Shown: one piece after another, positions 18,141 to 27,547 of the stretch
Layout: each line of letters starts with the position of its first letter
How positions within the stretch are numbered: the stretch's first letter is position 1
Source of the DNA: Oceanobacter sp. 1_MG-2023
GTDB taxonomy: Bacteria; Pseudomonadota; Gammaproteobacteria; Pseudomonadales; Oceanobacteraceae
Length of the DNA: 64,000 nucleotides
Assembly: GCF_030689025.1 (NCBI RefSeq)
Contig: NZ_JAUYWA010000001.1
Span: 248,001-312,000, forward strand
Direction: 5' to 3'
Notes under the pieces: generated by a model
Told to the model about the DNA's origin: nothing
Seen by the model: the letters and a program-made list of their open reading frames with translations, nothing else
Databases searched by the model: none
Position numbers and translations under genes: made by a program

Positions 18141-18340
18141 TGGTGTCATCCCGTTTCAATCTCGATAAAATATAATTGTGCAAACAAACCTGATAACGCC
18201 AGTCTGCCTATAAACCAGCAGAATGCCAATATTATGTGTCGACCATCTGACAAAACGGCAATACCATTTATTTATTGCTTGCTATCTTTTGTCACGACAA
18301 TCCAAACTGGTCAATCCGCTCGTCACAGACCCGGATACAA

Positions 18341-18362
18341 AAACAGGCCCTACGGCCTGTTC
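18341..18362 (-). terminator. Hairpin downstream of purC
   Basis: AACAGGCC and GGCCTGTT arms surround a 4-5 base loop, and on the minus strand the hairpin is followed by TTTTGTA. It lies 27 bases after the purC stop codon and is a likely rho-independent terminator. Confidence 0.75.
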
Positions 18363-18388
18363 TGATCAATCAGTCATGCTGTCACGTA

Positions 18389-19099
18389 TCAAAACGTAAT
18401 ACCGATACGGCGTCCAACTTCCTCATAACCTTCAACCACATCACCCAACCCCTGGCGGAAACGGTCTTTATCAAGTTTTTCCCGCGTCGCCTTGTCCCAC
18501 AAACGGCAGCCATCCGGCGAGAACTCATCCCCCAGCACAACCTCACCCTTATACAAACCAAACTCCAGTTTGTAGTCGACCAGAATCAGGCCACCGTCAT
18601 CAAACAGGGTTTTGAGGGCCTTGTTGACAGCAAAGGTCAGCTCTTTCATACGATCGAGGTGAGCGTCTTCGGCCCAGCCAAAAGAACGAACGTGATATTC
18701 ATTCACCATGGGATCGCCCAGCGCATCGTTTTTCAGGAACAATTCGAAGGTGACAGGATCCAGTTCGATACCTTCATCAACTCCCAAACGACGACACAGG
18801 CTGCCAGAAGACACGTTGCGTACAACGCATTCCAGCGGAATCATATCCAGCCGCTTGACCAGTGAGTCGGTATCCGACAACAAGGATTCAAAATGGGTAG
18901 GAATACCGGCTTCTTCCAGTTTGGCCATAATGAACGCATTAAACTTGTTGTTCACCATACCTTTACGATCCAGCTGCTCGACTTTTTTGCCGTCAAAAGC
19001 AGACGTATCGTTGCGGAATTCCAGTATCATCAGATCCTGATCATCTGTGCTGTATACCGATTTGGCTTTACCTGAGTAAAGCAGTTCGCGTTTTTCCAT
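18389..19099 (-). CDS. purC: SAICAR synthetase
   Basis: PurC joins aspartate to carboxyaminoimidazole ribotide in de novo purine synthesis. The protein matches E. coli PurC almost throughout: [14 protein letters not shown] at the N-terminus, [15 protein letters not shown], the signature [24 protein letters not shown], and [10 protein letters not shown]. The start at 19099 gives 236 residues and is preceded by GGAG at a good distance; an upstream ATG at 19114 would add five residues not found in the family. The order dapA-bamC-MBL hydrolase-purC is the conserved Pseudomonas arrangement. Confidence 0.97.
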   Translation of the reverse strand: MEKRELLYSGKAKSVYSTDDQDLMILEFRNDTSAFDGKKVEQLDRKGMVNNKFNAFIMAKLEEAGIPTHFESLLSDTDSLVKRLDMIPLECVVRNVSSGSLCRRLGVDEGIELDPVTFELFLKNDALGDPMVNEYHVRSFGWAEDAHLDRMKELTFAVNKALKTLFDDGGLILVDYKLEFGLYKGEVVLGDEFSPDGCRLWDKATREKLDKDRFRQGLGDVVEGYEEVGRRIGITF

Positions 19100-19210
19100 G
19101 GGAATCTCCGCCATTAAACAATAAATAATGAAGTATCCGCCTCATCGGCAGATAGCATCCTAATTCACAATATGAACGTATTAAACGGCTATAGAATGAA
19201 CCTGCTGACG

Positions 19211-19969
19211 TTAAAACTCACACCAGTCAGCAACCCGGTTTTGCGCTAACAGGCGCACCGGCCTGTCGCTTAGCCCTGGTATAACTGCCAGTGCCTGCCC
19301 GACCAGGTCGGGGTGATTGTTTTTTTCACTGATATGCCCTGCCGTCAGGTGTTGCACTCCAGGCCAGTCGATACGTTGAATCAATTCCGCACACTGGGCA
19401 TTACTCAGGTGTCCGTAAGGCCCGGCGACACGCGCCTGCAATCTTGGTGGGTATGGCCCTTTGCGCAGCATATCCGGATCGTGATTTGCTTCCAGCTGCA
19501 AACCATGGCATCCCTGATAAGCAGCGACAACATGCGGCGTCAAACTACCAAGATCTGACAACACGCCTACTTTCAGACCCGCTGCTTCCACCACAAATTG
19601 CAGTGGCTCCCGGGCATCATGAGGAACCGTCACCGCCGCAACGGACATACCGGCTACCGAAGCGAGGTCTCCACCCGTGAGTGGCTTCCAGCGAGGATGA
19701 TCGATCCAACCCATATGAATCGCCGTTCCCTGAGAGCAGTACAAGGGAATATCCAGCAACTCGCACACCGCCATCACGCCTTTGGCATGATCGCTGTGCT
19801 CGTGTGTCACCAGTACGGCTTCCAACTGACCCGCATCGGCCTGGGCCGATTCGATCCGCTGCAACAACGTCTTGCGGCTGAAACCACAGTCGATCAGCAG
19901 GCTTCTGCCCTGGTGTTCCAGCAGTGTTGCATTGCCCTTGCTACCGCTGCCGAGAGAAATGTACCTCAC
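19211..19969 (-). CDS. MBL-fold metallo-hydrolase (YycJ-like)
   Basis: The 252-residue protein has the metallo-beta-lactamase metal motif T-H-E-H-S-D-H (about residues 54-60), later histidine ligands (VPHDA and GHLSN), and the opening SLGSGSKGNATLL typical of the YycJ/WalJ group, which are probably nucleases. It starts with GTG inside the end of bamC (GTGA overlap at 19966-19969), so the two are translationally coupled. The link with bamC is conserved in Pseudomonas, but its function there is unknown. Confidence 0.88.
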   Translation of the reverse strand: MRYISLGSGSKGNATLLEHQGRSLLIDCGFSRKTLLQRIESAQADAGQLEAVLVTHEHSDHAKGVMAVCELLDIPLYCSQGTAIHMGWIDHPRWKPLTGGDLASVAGMSVAAVTVPHDAREPLQFVVEAAGLKVGVLSDLGSLTPHVVAAYQGCHGLQLEANHDPDMLRKGPYPPRLQARVAGPYGHLSNAQCAELIQRIDWPGVQHLTAGHISEKNNHPDLVGQALAVIPGLSDRPVRLLAQNRVADWCEF

Positions 19970-20625
19970 TTCTCCAGCTGTTGTTTGATCGTATTCAGAA
20001 CCGGTAAAGCGTAATCGTCTCCCGCCAGCTTATCGACATCTTCCAACAAGGACAGATACACACCGTGTCGTGCCCGGTTCATTTTCAACAAATAGGTGCC
20101 CGCAATCACTTCTGGCTCGGAACCCCAGAGTCTTGCCCACCAGCCACGCTCGTCATCCCGTTGCGGGCGGCTGATTTCCAGATAATAAGTACCCACACTG
20201 CGATTGAGATCGGTCATATTCAGATCAGAGGCAGCAATGGCTTCTGTTACCGCAGCCCAGGCGTAAGCAAACTGACCATCCAGACGTAATATCTGACTAC
20301 CGGAGCCGTCTTTTTCGATACGCGGATTAAGATCCAGCGAGCGATATTCATTCAACGACGTGGCCTGCTCTGACGAGCTGTCGTTGTCATCGATTATCAA
20401 CGCTTGTGGTACGGGTAACTCAAAACTGTTTGGCCGGTCAGGAATCACGGCCAATTCAGGAATAGGTAAAGCATTCCGGCGCGCCAGTGGCTGTCCATCC
20501 GGGGTTGTTGCCTCGTCATTCTCTGTCGTGGTCAGATAATCATCAGCGCGATCGCGAAAACGATCACCAAAGATGGTACTGCAACCACTGACAGCAACCA
20601 CAAGCACTACCAGCAAATACTTCAT
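19966..20625 (-). CDS. bamC: Outer-membrane assembly lipoprotein BamC
   Basis: The 219-residue lipoprotein has the lipobox V-S-G-C-S (C15), an unstructured N-terminal region rich in polar residues, and a helix-grip domain at the C-terminal end (WAAVTEAIAASDLNMTDLNR and YYLEISRP). BamC is an accessory part of the BamABCDE complex that inserts beta-barrels in the outer membrane. It is shorter than E. coli BamC (344), which has two helix-grip domains; here only one is clear. It lies 4 bases after dapA and overlaps the MBL hydrolase gene. Confidence 0.86.
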   Translation of the reverse strand: MKYLLVVLVVAVSGCSTIFGDRFRDRADDYLTTTENDEATTPDGQPLARRNALPIPELAVIPDRPNSFELPVPQALIIDDNDSSSEQATSLNEYRSLDLNPRIEKDGSGSQILRLDGQFAYAWAAVTEAIAASDLNMTDLNRSVGTYYLEISRPQRDDERGWWARLWGSEPEVIAGTYLLKMNRARHGVYLSLLEDVDKLAGDDYALPVLNTIKQQLEK

Positions 20626-20629
20626 GAGA

Positions 20630-21505
20630 TCAGATCAACCCCAAAGCTGTCATCGCCAACTCAACCTTGGGTGCATAACGACGGTCCATTTCGACCAGCG
20701 GTAAGCGGATACCGGATTCCATACGGCCCATGCGAGCCAGAGCCCATTTCACCGGAACCGGATTCGCTTCATAAAACATGGCGTCATGCAGTGGCATCAG
20801 CGTTTGTTGCAACACCCGGGCTTCTTCCGCCTTGCCATCCAGAGCCAGCATGCACAAGTCGTGCATCAATTTGGGCGCCACGTTGGCAGTGACTGAGATA
20901 TTGCCTTTGCCTCCGGCCAGAATCAGCTCATGGGCCGTTGGATCATCACCGGAATAAACCGCCATACGATCACCAACCAGTTCGATCAACTTGCGTGCCC
21001 GGTCGATATCGCCGGTCGCTTCCTTGATCGCCACAATCTGCTCAACATCCGCCAGAGCCGCCACGGTTTCCGGCAACATATCGCAGCCAGTACGACCAGG
21101 AACGTTATACAGCCACTGCGGCACATCCACCGCCGCCGCGATGGTTTCATAGTGCTTGATCAGGCCACGCTGGGGTGGTTTGTTGTAATAAGGAGTGACC
21201 AGCAAGCAGGCATCGGCACCGAGGTTTTTGGCTTCCTGGGTCAACTCAATCGCTTCGGTGGTGCTGTTGGCACCGGTGCCGGCAATAACCGGACGACGTC
21301 CGTTAACCAGTTTGACGACCCGATCAATAACAGCGCAATGCTCTGTCGTGCTCAGCGTTGCTGATTCTCCTGTTGTTCCAACAGGCAAAATCGCATCGGT
21401 TCCCTGCTTGATGTGGAATTCCACCAGGCCATCAAGAGCTTCCCAATCGAGAGAGCCGTCGGGATGCATTGGCGTAACCAGTGCCACAATACTGCCGGTG
21501 ATCAT
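20630..21505 (-). CDS. dapA: 4-hydroxy-tetrahydrodipicolinate synthase
   Basis: DapA condenses pyruvate with aspartate semialdehyde at the branch to lysine and meso-diaminopimelate. The protein is 291 residues, with the Schiff-base lysine K161 in IVAIKEATGD, Y133 in LYNVPGRTG, and the GTTGESATL motif (43-51) that binds substrate. The start at 21505 gives the family N-terminus MITGSIVALVTPM and follows a GGAG sequence; the open frame extends 20 codons further upstream without similarity. It leads the dapA-bamC-MBL unit. Confidence 0.97.
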   Translation of the reverse strand: MITGSIVALVTPMHPDGSLDWEALDGLVEFHIKQGTDAILPVGTTGESATLSTTEHCAVIDRVVKLVNGRRPVIAGTGANSTTEAIELTQEAKNLGADACLLVTPYYNKPPQRGLIKHYETIAAAVDVPQWLYNVPGRTGCDMLPETVAALADVEQIVAIKEATGDIDRARKLIELVGDRMAVYSGDDPTAHELILAGGKGNISVTANVAPKLMHDLCMLALDGKAEEARVLQQTLMPLHDAMFYEANPVPVKWALARMGRMESGIRLPLVEMDRRYAPKVELAMTALGLI

Positions 21506-21722
21506 GAAATTGTACTCCACAAAACGAACTTCCCCTGCCATCTTGATGGAAAAGCAGGGATCCAAAAAACAAGAGCGTAATACTACTGGTGCGGCGTTAT
21601 CGAGACAAGAGAGTCAAGCCGCTTGCGAGTGATTAGCGCCGCGCAAACGCTGATTATCCGCGCCCGGGCTGCCATTTTGCCACTGCCACCCAGTCATTGT
21701 GCAACTACCGCTCAATTACCGC

Positions 21723-22781
21723 TCAATCATGACCAGTATGGCCAGGCCAGGACTGGATCACCGCCTTGAGCAAGGTCGCCAGTGGAATCGCAAAAAACAC
21801 GCCCCAGAACCCCCACACTCCCCCGAATACCAGTACCGCAACAATAATGGCTACCGGGTGCAGGTTTACCACCTCTGAAAACAACAGTGGCACCAGCACA
21901 TTACCATCCAGTGCCTGAATAATGCCGTAAACCGTCATCAGGTAAAAAAAGTCATTATTCCAGCCCCACTGCATATAGCCCACCAGAGCGATCGGGATTG
22001 TGACTACCGCTGCACCGATGTAAGGCACCAGCACCGACAATCCGACCGCAATCGCCAGCAAAGCAGCGTAATTTACTCCCAACAGCAAAAAGGCTACGTA
22101 GGTAACCCCGCCCACAATAACAATCTCGACCACCTTGCCGCGAATGTAATTGGCGATTTGCAGATCCATTTCGACCCAGACTTCGTTCAACAAAGCACGC
22201 TGACGTGGCAGAAAATTCAGACACCAGGACAAAATATCGTCCCCGTCTTTCAACAGAAAAAACACCAGGATAGGTACCAAAACGCAATAAATCAGCATCG
22301 CCATCAGCACGGTAATGCCGGAAAGGGAAAAGCTCAGCGCCCATTGCCCCATCGACGCCAGTTCTTCTCGCGCCTGATGTACCCACTCCTGCACCTGAAC
22401 CGTGGTAATCAGGTCAGGGTATTGTTCTGGCAACAACATCAGCAGCGCCTGACCTTTACTGGCCATTCGTGGCAGCTCATAAAAAAACTGTGACAATTGC
22501 GCCCAGGTGGCAGGCAGAATAAACAGCAACAGGGTCAACATCACCCCGACAAACATAAGAAACACCGCCACCGTCGCCGTCATATGCCCAACCCCGCGCC
22601 GTTTGAGGAACTGCATACTGCCCTGTAACAGATAGGCCACCACCACCGCGGTCAGGAATGGCGCCAGGACATTGCCCATAAAACCGATAACCAGCAAAAA
22701 AGTGCCGATCAGCAGCAACAGCAATAACGCTTCTTCATTAGAGAGATAGCGGTCGATCCAGCGCCCGAAAACCTTGATCAT
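21723..22781 (-). CDS. AI-2E/PerM family membrane permease
   Basis: The 352-residue protein has about eight membrane helices in the pattern of the PerM/AI-2 exporter (TqsA) family: paired N-terminal helices, a long soluble segment with amphipathic helices, then a cluster of helices ending with GGVWGFWGVFFAIPLATLLKAVI, a family hallmark. Members export small molecules or act as Na+(Li+)/H+ antiporters; specificity is not readable. Its start overlaps the stop of the TusA-like gene (ATGA), so they are coupled. In P. aeruginosa a similar gene also lies between the tusA-like gene and dapA. Confidence 0.88.
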   Translation of the reverse strand: MIKVFGRWIDRYLSNEEALLLLLLIGTFLLVIGFMGNVLAPFLTAVVVAYLLQGSMQFLKRRGVGHMTATVAVFLMFVGVMLTLLLFILPATWAQLSQFFYELPRMASKGQALLMLLPEQYPDLITTVQVQEWVHQAREELASMGQWALSFSLSGITVLMAMLIYCVLVPILVFFLLKDGDDILSWCLNFLPRQRALLNEVWVEMDLQIANYIRGKVVEIVIVGGVTYVAFLLLGVNYAALLAIAVGLSVLVPYIGAAVVTIPIALVGYMQWGWNNDFFYLMTVYGIIQALDGNVLVPLLFSEVVNLHPVAIIVAVLVFGGVWGFWGVFFAIPLATLLKAVIQSWPGHTGHD

Positions 22782-23038
22782 CGTTTGACTCCCTTGACAA
22801 TCCAGTAGTGATATTCATTTCCTTCCCGGGAAGCCGACATAAGTTGGTGTTCCGACAATTCCAGATAGCGTGGTATATCACGCCACGAGCCGGCATCACA
22901 GGCACGTACCAACAAGACATCCCCCACTGCCAGGCTTTTTAATGCCAGCTTGGTTTTAAGCAAGGGGAGCGGACAGCTCAATGCCGTTACATCGAGTAGT
23001 TGAGTATAATCATTCGGGTTAGACACACATTCCGCCAT
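22778..23038 (-). CDS. TusA-like sulfur carrier protein
   Basis: This small protein of about 86 residues has the TusA signature C-P-L-P-L-L-K-T-K (cysteine at about residue 22) and a compact beta-alpha-beta fold. TusA proteins relay persulfide sulfur for tRNA thiolation, molybdenum cofactor or other uses. The ATG at 23038 is chosen; a GTG at 23047 would add three residues. It corresponds in position to P. aeruginosa PA1006, a TusA-like protein linked to molybdenum homeostasis, between a BepA gene and a PerM gene. Confidence 0.88.
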   Translation of the reverse strand: MAECVSNPNDYTQLLDVTALSCPLPLLKTKLALKSLAVGDVLLVRACDAGSWRDIPRYLELSEHQLMSASREGNEYHYWIVKGVKR

Positions 23039-23144
23039 TTGCCACACTGCGAACCAAAAGAGATCTGGATGATCTCAGACACATGGGCCATTAAGCAATA
23101 ATCTTGCGCACCACAGCACCTTGTAACAGTGAGTCAGCCAGACC

Positions 23145-24632
23145 ATGTACTTTTCATTGACATCAAGATCCGGGACACACCGATTGAAACTCCGAAAAGC
23201 CTTGCTTGCGACTACCTTGCTGTTTGCTTTCAACACCAGTATTCATGCCGCCAGCAACGATTTGCCCGCACTGGGAGACGCAGCCTCATCGATTGTTTCC
23301 CTGCAAGAGGAATACGAACTCGGCCGCGCCTGGTTACGTCAGCTGCATGCACATGCCCGCACCATCGACGACCCGCTGTCCATCGAGTTTATCGAAAACC
23401 TGGTGTTTCGGATGATTCCTCACAGCGGTGCGCCACAGCAGGATTTTGACTTTGTCATTATCGACAAAAAAGAACTCAATGCCTTTGCAGTACCGGGCGG
23501 TGTAATAGGCATCAATCTGGGGCTATTACTGTACACCCGGGACGAAGATGAAATTGCTGCCGTACTGGCTCACGAACTGGCTCACTTGAGTCAGCGTCAT
23601 TTTGCCCGCCAGGTCGAACGGGCAGAACAGCAGCAACCCATGGCCATTGCGACCCTGCTGGCCTCCATCCTGCTGATTGCAACCAATAACGCCGATGCCG
23701 GTTTTGCCGGATTAATGGCCAGCCAGGCTGCATCCATCCAGTCACAACTGGCCTATAGCCGCGATTGGGAACGGGAAGCAGACCGTATTGGTATTAACAC
23801 CCTGGCAGAATCCGGCTTCGATCCACAAGCCATGCCATCCATGTTTAACCAGATGATGGCGGCCGGGCGCCTTGGTAAAAAGCCACCGGAATTTCTGCTG
23901 ACTCACCCGTTAACACTGAATCGGGTATCCGATGCCGCCGCACGAGCTGAAGGTTATTCCTCCCAACCGCGCCACCTGAGTTTTGACTTTGCCATTCTGA
24001 AAAATCGCGCCCGTATCCGTTATCAGCTCAGCGACAAACAGGTAGCGGCCACTTTTACTCCGGAAGCCGAAGCCACCGATAATTCATCCCTGACCCGGAA
24101 TGCCGCCCGCTACTCTCTGGCCGAATACGCCTTGCAACATCAGGACAATGCAACCGCCCTACAGCAATTAAACCAATTGGATGCAAGCTACCAACAGTCC
24201 CCGGCTGCCCTGGCACTGTTGGCCAAGGCGCTAACCGCCACCAACCAGGCCCCCAAAGCGCTGGAGATGCTGACACTGGCACTGACCTATCATCCCGGCA
24301 GTTATTTATTGATCAGCACCCGGGCCAATGTGCTTGCCGCACTCGGACGTGCAGAAGAAGCGGTCAACAGTTTGCGGCCACTGACCGAGCAACGTCCAAC
24401 CACCCCGGCGCTATGGTTTCAACTGAGCCAGCTGGCGGCCCAGGCGAGCCATACGGTACTGACGTATCAGGCCAGTGCTGAATACTGGTATTTGAACGGA
24501 GATTACACCAAAGCCAGCCGGCAAATGGATCTGGCTATCGCAGAAGCGGCCAAAAAGAAAGATTTCCAGCGCCAGGAGGCGCTGAAAGAGCGGCTAAAAG
24601 GCATGGCCGCCAGTCAAAAACAATTAGGGTAA
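23145..24632 (+). CDS. bepA: Periplasmic M48 metalloprotease/chaperone BepA
   Basis: The 495-residue protein has a signal-like N-terminus ending near HAASND, an M48 zinc protease domain with H-E-L-A-H at 143-147 and the third ligand in WEREADRIGI, and a C-terminal TPR region (about 300-490). BepA helps LptD assembly and degrades stalled outer-membrane proteins. The start is uncertain: the ATG at 23145 places 14 polar residues before the hydrophobic core, while a TTG at 23184 would give a more typical signal peptide (KLRKALLATTLLFAF). It is divergent from the TusA-like gene and convergent with nadA. Confidence 0.92.
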   Translation: MYFSLTSRSGTHRLKLRKALLATTLLFAFNTSIHAASNDLPALGDAASSIVSLQEEYELGRAWLRQLHAHARTIDDPLSIEFIENLVFRMIPHSGAPQQDFDFVIIDKKELNAFAVPGGVIGINLGLLLYTRDEDEIAAVLAHELAHLSQRHFARQVERAEQQQPMAIATLLASILLIATNNADAGFAGLMASQAASIQSQLAYSRDWEREADRIGINTLAESGFDPQAMPSMFNQMMAAGRLGKKPPEFLLTHPLTLNRVSDAAARAEGYSSQPRHLSFDFAILKNRARIRYQLSDKQVAATFTPEAEATDNSSLTRNAARYSLAEYALQHQDNATALQQLNQLDASYQQSPAALALLAKALTATNQAPKALEMLTLALTYHPGSYLLISTRANVLAALGRAEEAVNSLRPLTEQRPTTPALWFQLSQLAAQASHTVLTYQASAEYWYLNGDYTKASRQMDLAIAEAAKKKDFQRQEALKERLKGMAASQKQLG

Positions 24633-24645
24633 AACAAACAGCCAA

Positions 24646-25680
24646 TCAAATCTTAAAGTCCAACATTCGTTGCAGACTCCGAATCGCACCGACCCGCAGG
24701 GGTTCGGCAACAAATATTTCCTGATCGCCATTATCCAACACACTGGCAATATTGCGCAGACCGTTCATCGCCATCCAGGGACAGTGGGCACAACTGCGGC
24801 AAGTAGCGCCATTACCGGAGGTTGGTGCCTCTACCAGTAACTTGTCGGGTACCGCTTGCTGCATTTTGTAAAAAATGGCTTTGTCAGTAGCCACAATCAG
24901 CACAGGGTTAGGCAACTCTACCGCCGCCTTGATCAACTGACTGGTCGAGCCAACCGCATCGGCCAGCTCAACCACGGACTGAGGAGATTCCGGGTGCACC
25001 AGAATCGCGGCATCCGGATATACCAGCCGCAAATCCTGCAAGCCCTTGGCCTTGAATTCATCATGGACGATGCATTCGCTGTCCCAGAGAATCATATCCG
25101 CACCGGTCTCCCGGCACACATAATCCCCAAGATGACGATCAGGTGCCCAGATCAGTTTTTCACCCTTGCCGTGTAAATAGTTCACCACATCCAGCGCAAT
25201 ACTGGAGGTCACCACCCAATCGGCACGGGCTTTCACCGCCGCCGAGGTATTGGCGTACACCACCACGGTACGATCCGGGTGCTGATCACAAAACTCAGTA
25301 AATTCATCCACCGGACAACCAAGATCCAGTGAACAGGTCGCTTCCAGCGTCGGCATCAAGACCCGTTTTTCCGGGCTGAGTACCTTGGCGGTCTCACCCA
25401 TAAAACGCACCCCGGCCACCACCAGGGTACTGGCTGGATGATTGGCACCAAAGCGAGCCATTTCAAGAGAATCGGCAACACAGCCGCCGGTTTCTTCCGC
25501 CAGCGCCTGAATAGCAGGATCGGTGTAATAATGCGCTACCAGGACGGCATCTTCGCGCTGCAGCAGCGTACGAATCTGTTCCTTGTAGTGAGTAATCTGG
25601 TCAGCGTCCAGTGGGGCTTCAGGAGTTGCCCAGAAATCCTGGACGATATGTCGTTGTTCTTGTTCAGCGGCCTGGGACAT
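24646..25680 (-). CDS. nadA: Quinolinate synthase
   Basis: NadA forms quinolinate from iminoaspartate and dihydroxyacetone phosphate in NAD synthesis and carries a [4Fe-4S] cluster. The protein is 344 residues from the ATG at 25680, with [11 protein letters not shown], the cluster cysteines in [11 protein letters not shown] and the C-terminal [13 protein letters not shown], and HPESP. An upstream ATG at 25752 would add 24 hydrophobic residues unlike the family. It is transcribed towards bepA with only 13 bases between stops. The tRNA-Lys pair lies upstream. Confidence 0.95.
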   Translation of the reverse strand: MSQAAEQEQRHIVQDFWATPEAPLDADQITHYKEQIRTLLQREDAVLVAHYYTDPAIQALAEETGGCVADSLEMARFGANHPASTLVVAGVRFMGETAKVLSPEKRVLMPTLEATCSLDLGCPVDEFTEFCDQHPDRTVVVYANTSAAVKARADWVVTSSIALDVVNYLHGKGEKLIWAPDRHLGDYVCRETGADMILWDSECIVHDEFKAKGLQDLRLVYPDAAILVHPESPQSVVELADAVGSTSQLIKAAVELPNPVLIVATDKAIFYKMQQAVPDKLLVEAPTSGNGATCRSCAHCPWMAMNGLRNIASVLDNGDQEIFVAEPLRVGAIRSLQRMLDFKI

Positions 25681-25774
25681 AGGGTTCTCGGATACCAGTC
25701 GAAATGCAAACAGGGCCAAGTGTAACACAGTAGAAAAGCAGGCAATGGCCACTGCGTTTAAGCGAATCGCAAAT

Positions 25775-25809
25775 AAAAAAGGGAGAAAGCAATGCTTTCT
25801 CCCTTTTTA
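25775..25809 (-). terminator. Terminator after the first tRNA-Lys
   Basis: A long stem (AGGGAGAAAGC/GCTTTCTCCCT, with A/T extensions and a 3-base loop) is followed by T residues on the minus strand. It lies directly downstream of the mature 3' end of tRNA-Lys and upstream of nadA. Confidence 0.9.
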
Positions 25810-25814
25810 GGAAT

Positions 25815-25890
25815 TGGTGGGTCGTGCTGGATTCGAACCAGCGACCAATTGGTTAAAAGCCAACTGCTCTACCAGCTGAGCTAACGACCC
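25815..25890 (-). tRNA. tRNA-Lys (UUU), copy 1
   Basis: On the minus strand the 76 bases begin GGGTCGTTAGCTCAG and end in CGACCC plus discriminator A and encoded CCA. The anticodon loop contains CTTTTAA, giving anticodon UUU (lysine). The T-arm GGTTCGAATCC is standard. It is identical to the copy at 26045-26120. It has its own promoter-like sequence at 25902-25929 and a terminator downstream. Confidence 0.98.
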
Positions 25891-25901
25891 GATACCTTCG
25901 T

Positions 25902-25929
25902 ATTCTACTGACAAGGAATAAATTGTCAA
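25902..25929 (-). promoter_or_regulatory. Sigma-70 promoter of tRNA-Lys copy 1
   Basis: On the minus strand TTGACA (25929-25924) and TAGAAT (25907-25902) are separated by 16 bases and lie just upstream of the tRNA 5' end at 25890. The -35 is a perfect consensus. Confidence 0.8.
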
Positions 25930-26044
25930 CCTTTTCAGTAAGTTACCCCATCCTTAAATCTGCGTCCGAACAAATCTCCGAAAGATTTTTGTTCATTTCG
26001 ATCTGTAATTACTTGAGTAACTACAAACCAACACCAGATTTTAA

Positions 26045-26120
26045 TGGTGGGTCGTGCTGGATTCGAACCAGCGACCAATTGGTTAAAAGCCAACTGCTCT
26101 ACCAGCTGAGCTAACGACCC
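26045..26120 (-). tRNA. tRNA-Lys (UUU), copy 2
   Basis: This 76-base gene is identical to the first tRNA-Lys, including the encoded CCA. The intervening 154 bases are not repeated, so only the tRNA itself is duplicated or conserved. It lies between cpoB and the first copy, all on the minus strand, and has its own promoter at 26134-26161. No terminator is seen between the copies, so read-through into copy 1 is possible. Confidence 0.98.
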
Positions 26121-26133
26121 GAAGGAGGCGCAT

Positions 26134-26161
26134 ATAATACTTAATTTTGGGGGAGTGACAA
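26134..26161 (-). promoter_or_regulatory. Sigma-70 promoter of tRNA-Lys copy 2
   Basis: On the minus strand TTGTCA (26161-26156) and TATTAT (26139-26134) are spaced by 16 bases. The region between the -10 and the tRNA contains GCGCC, a GC-rich discriminator as found at stringently controlled stable-RNA promoters. Confidence 0.8.
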
Positions 26162-26179
26162 GTCTTTTTTAATAAAAAT

Positions 26180-26947
26180 TTATTGTGCCGGTGTTATTTT
26201 TTCCAAATAACCCTCAGCCTGACGCACCGTTACAGGAGAAGACGTCGCATAACGTTCCTGGATAGTCTCCAACCAGTGTTGAGCTGCCGCAGTATCACCG
26301 GATTTGTGCAGGGTCACTGCATATTTATAAGTCGCATCGGCCGCCTTGCTGTGATCAGGAAAATCATCAATCACCGTGCGGAAACTTTCCAATGCTGACG
26401 GATACTCACCCCGTACCAGATACACTTCACCGTTCCAGTACCAGGCATTGGCCACCAGTTCATCCTCGGGATATTGCTCAACAAAGCGTCCGAATGCCTG
26501 ATTGGCCTGTTCAAATTTTTTGTCTCTCACCAGCATCATTGCCTGGTTATACACGTCCTGCGCAGAGGCTTCTGCTGATGCAGCAACAGCAACCGGTTTC
26601 TTATCGGCTTCTGTCGTCAGATACACAATACGCCGATCCAGATCCAGATAACGATTGTCACCGTCCCGCTTGAGTTGCCGTAATTCGTTACTCTGCCGCT
26701 CAATCTGACCACGCAGTTCAGCAATTTCCTGCTGCATTTGCTCAACCTGCATCAACAACTCGTTGACCAACTCTGGAGAGGCACCGGACTGGGTCGTACT
26801 GGAAGAGGGAGAAGTAACAGCAGGTTGACTAACGGAAGCAGTCGATGACGCAGGAGTTACCACAGGGGCAGCTCCTACCGAAACCCACTCTTCCGCTTGC
26901 AGGCTGGCAGACAATGCCAGCGAACAAAGGAAGTACAATGATTTCAT
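26180..26947 (-). CDS. cpoB: Cell division coordinator CpoB (YbgF)
   Basis: The 255-residue periplasmic protein has a signal peptide (MKSLYFLCSLALSASLQA), a Ser/Thr/Pro-rich linker, a trimerising coiled coil (about 60-105, VEQMQQEIAELRGQIERQ), and a C-terminal TPR domain (about 130-250, including YNQAMMLVRDKKFEQANQAF). CpoB interacts with TolA and PBP1B and couples outer-membrane constriction to septal peptidoglycan synthesis. It is the last gene of the tol-pal cluster, 8 bases after pal. Confidence 0.95.
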   Translation of the reverse strand: MKSLYFLCSLALSASLQAEEWVSVGAAPVVTPASSTASVSQPAVTSPSSSTTQSGASPELVNELLMQVEQMQQEIAELRGQIERQSNELRQLKRDGDNRYLDLDRRIVYLTTEADKKPVAVAASAEASAQDVYNQAMMLVRDKKFEQANQAFGRFVEQYPEDELVANAWYWNGEVYLVRGEYPSALESFRTVIDDFPDHSKAADATYKYAVTLHKSGDTAAAQHWLETIQERYATSSPVTVRQAEGYLEKITPAQ

Positions 26948-26955
26948 TAACGACT

Positions 26956-27519
26956 CTAGTATTTCACTTCAACGCGACGGTTTTTGGACCAGCTGGATTC
27001 GCTGTGACCCATGGCAACCGGACGTTCTTCACCAAAGCTGACAACTTCCAGCTGACTGGCACTGGCACCATTGGCCAACAAGAAACGACGGACAGCCATA
27101 CCGCGACGCTCACCCAAAGCCAGGTTGTACTCTACAGTACCACGCTCATCGGCATGACCTTCCAGAACAACGCTAGCCGAGCTGTTTGCAGCCAGGTAAG
27201 CGGCGTGTGCTTTCAGGGCAGCCAGGCTGCTGCTTTTGATTGAGCTCTGATCAAAGTCAAAGTAGAAGACAGTCTGTTCAAGCAATGCTGCTTCAGCTTC
27301 TGTCATCCGGGATTCCAGAGTCTCGCCACTGACTGCAGAGGTATCAACCGCAGTCGTGCTTGCGTCTTCAACCGTTTCTTCAACTTCGGTAACCACTTCT
27401 TCAACTTCAGTTACAGTCTCAGATTCGCCTTCGTTGATTTCACCAGTGCTTGAACATGCAGCAACCAGCAGTGCTCCCAGTGTTAACCCCAAGGCTTTAT
27501 ACAATGCATTTATTTGCAT
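26956..27519 (-). CDS. pal: Peptidoglycan-associated lipoprotein Pal
   Basis: The 187-residue protein has the lipobox V-A-A-C (C22), an acidic linker and an OmpA-like peptidoglycan-binding domain with FYFDFDQSSI, LEGHADERGTVEYNLALGERR and the ending SKNRRVEVKY. Pal anchors the outer membrane to peptidoglycan and binds TolB. The linker contains an internal duplication (VTEVEEV VTEVEET, about residues 36-50) of acidic heptads not found in the E. coli protein, and it has extra length for reaching peptidoglycan. Confidence 0.97.
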   Translation of the reverse strand: MQINALYKALGLTLGALLVAACSSTGEINEGESETVTEVEEVVTEVEETVEDASTTAVDTSAVSGETLESRMTEAEAALLEQTVFYFDFDQSSIKSSSLAALKAHAAYLAANSSASVVLEGHADERGTVEYNLALGERRGMAVRRFLLANGASASQLEVVSFGEERPVAMGHSESSWSKNRRVEVKY

Positions 27520-27547
27520 AACTGTCTTCCCACTCCACTTGATGTTT

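Noticed and set aside
25815..26120. tRNA-Lys pair as an integration site of a mobile island
   Set aside because: No integrase gene or truncated third tRNA copy is near; flanking genes (nadA, cpoB) are ordinary.
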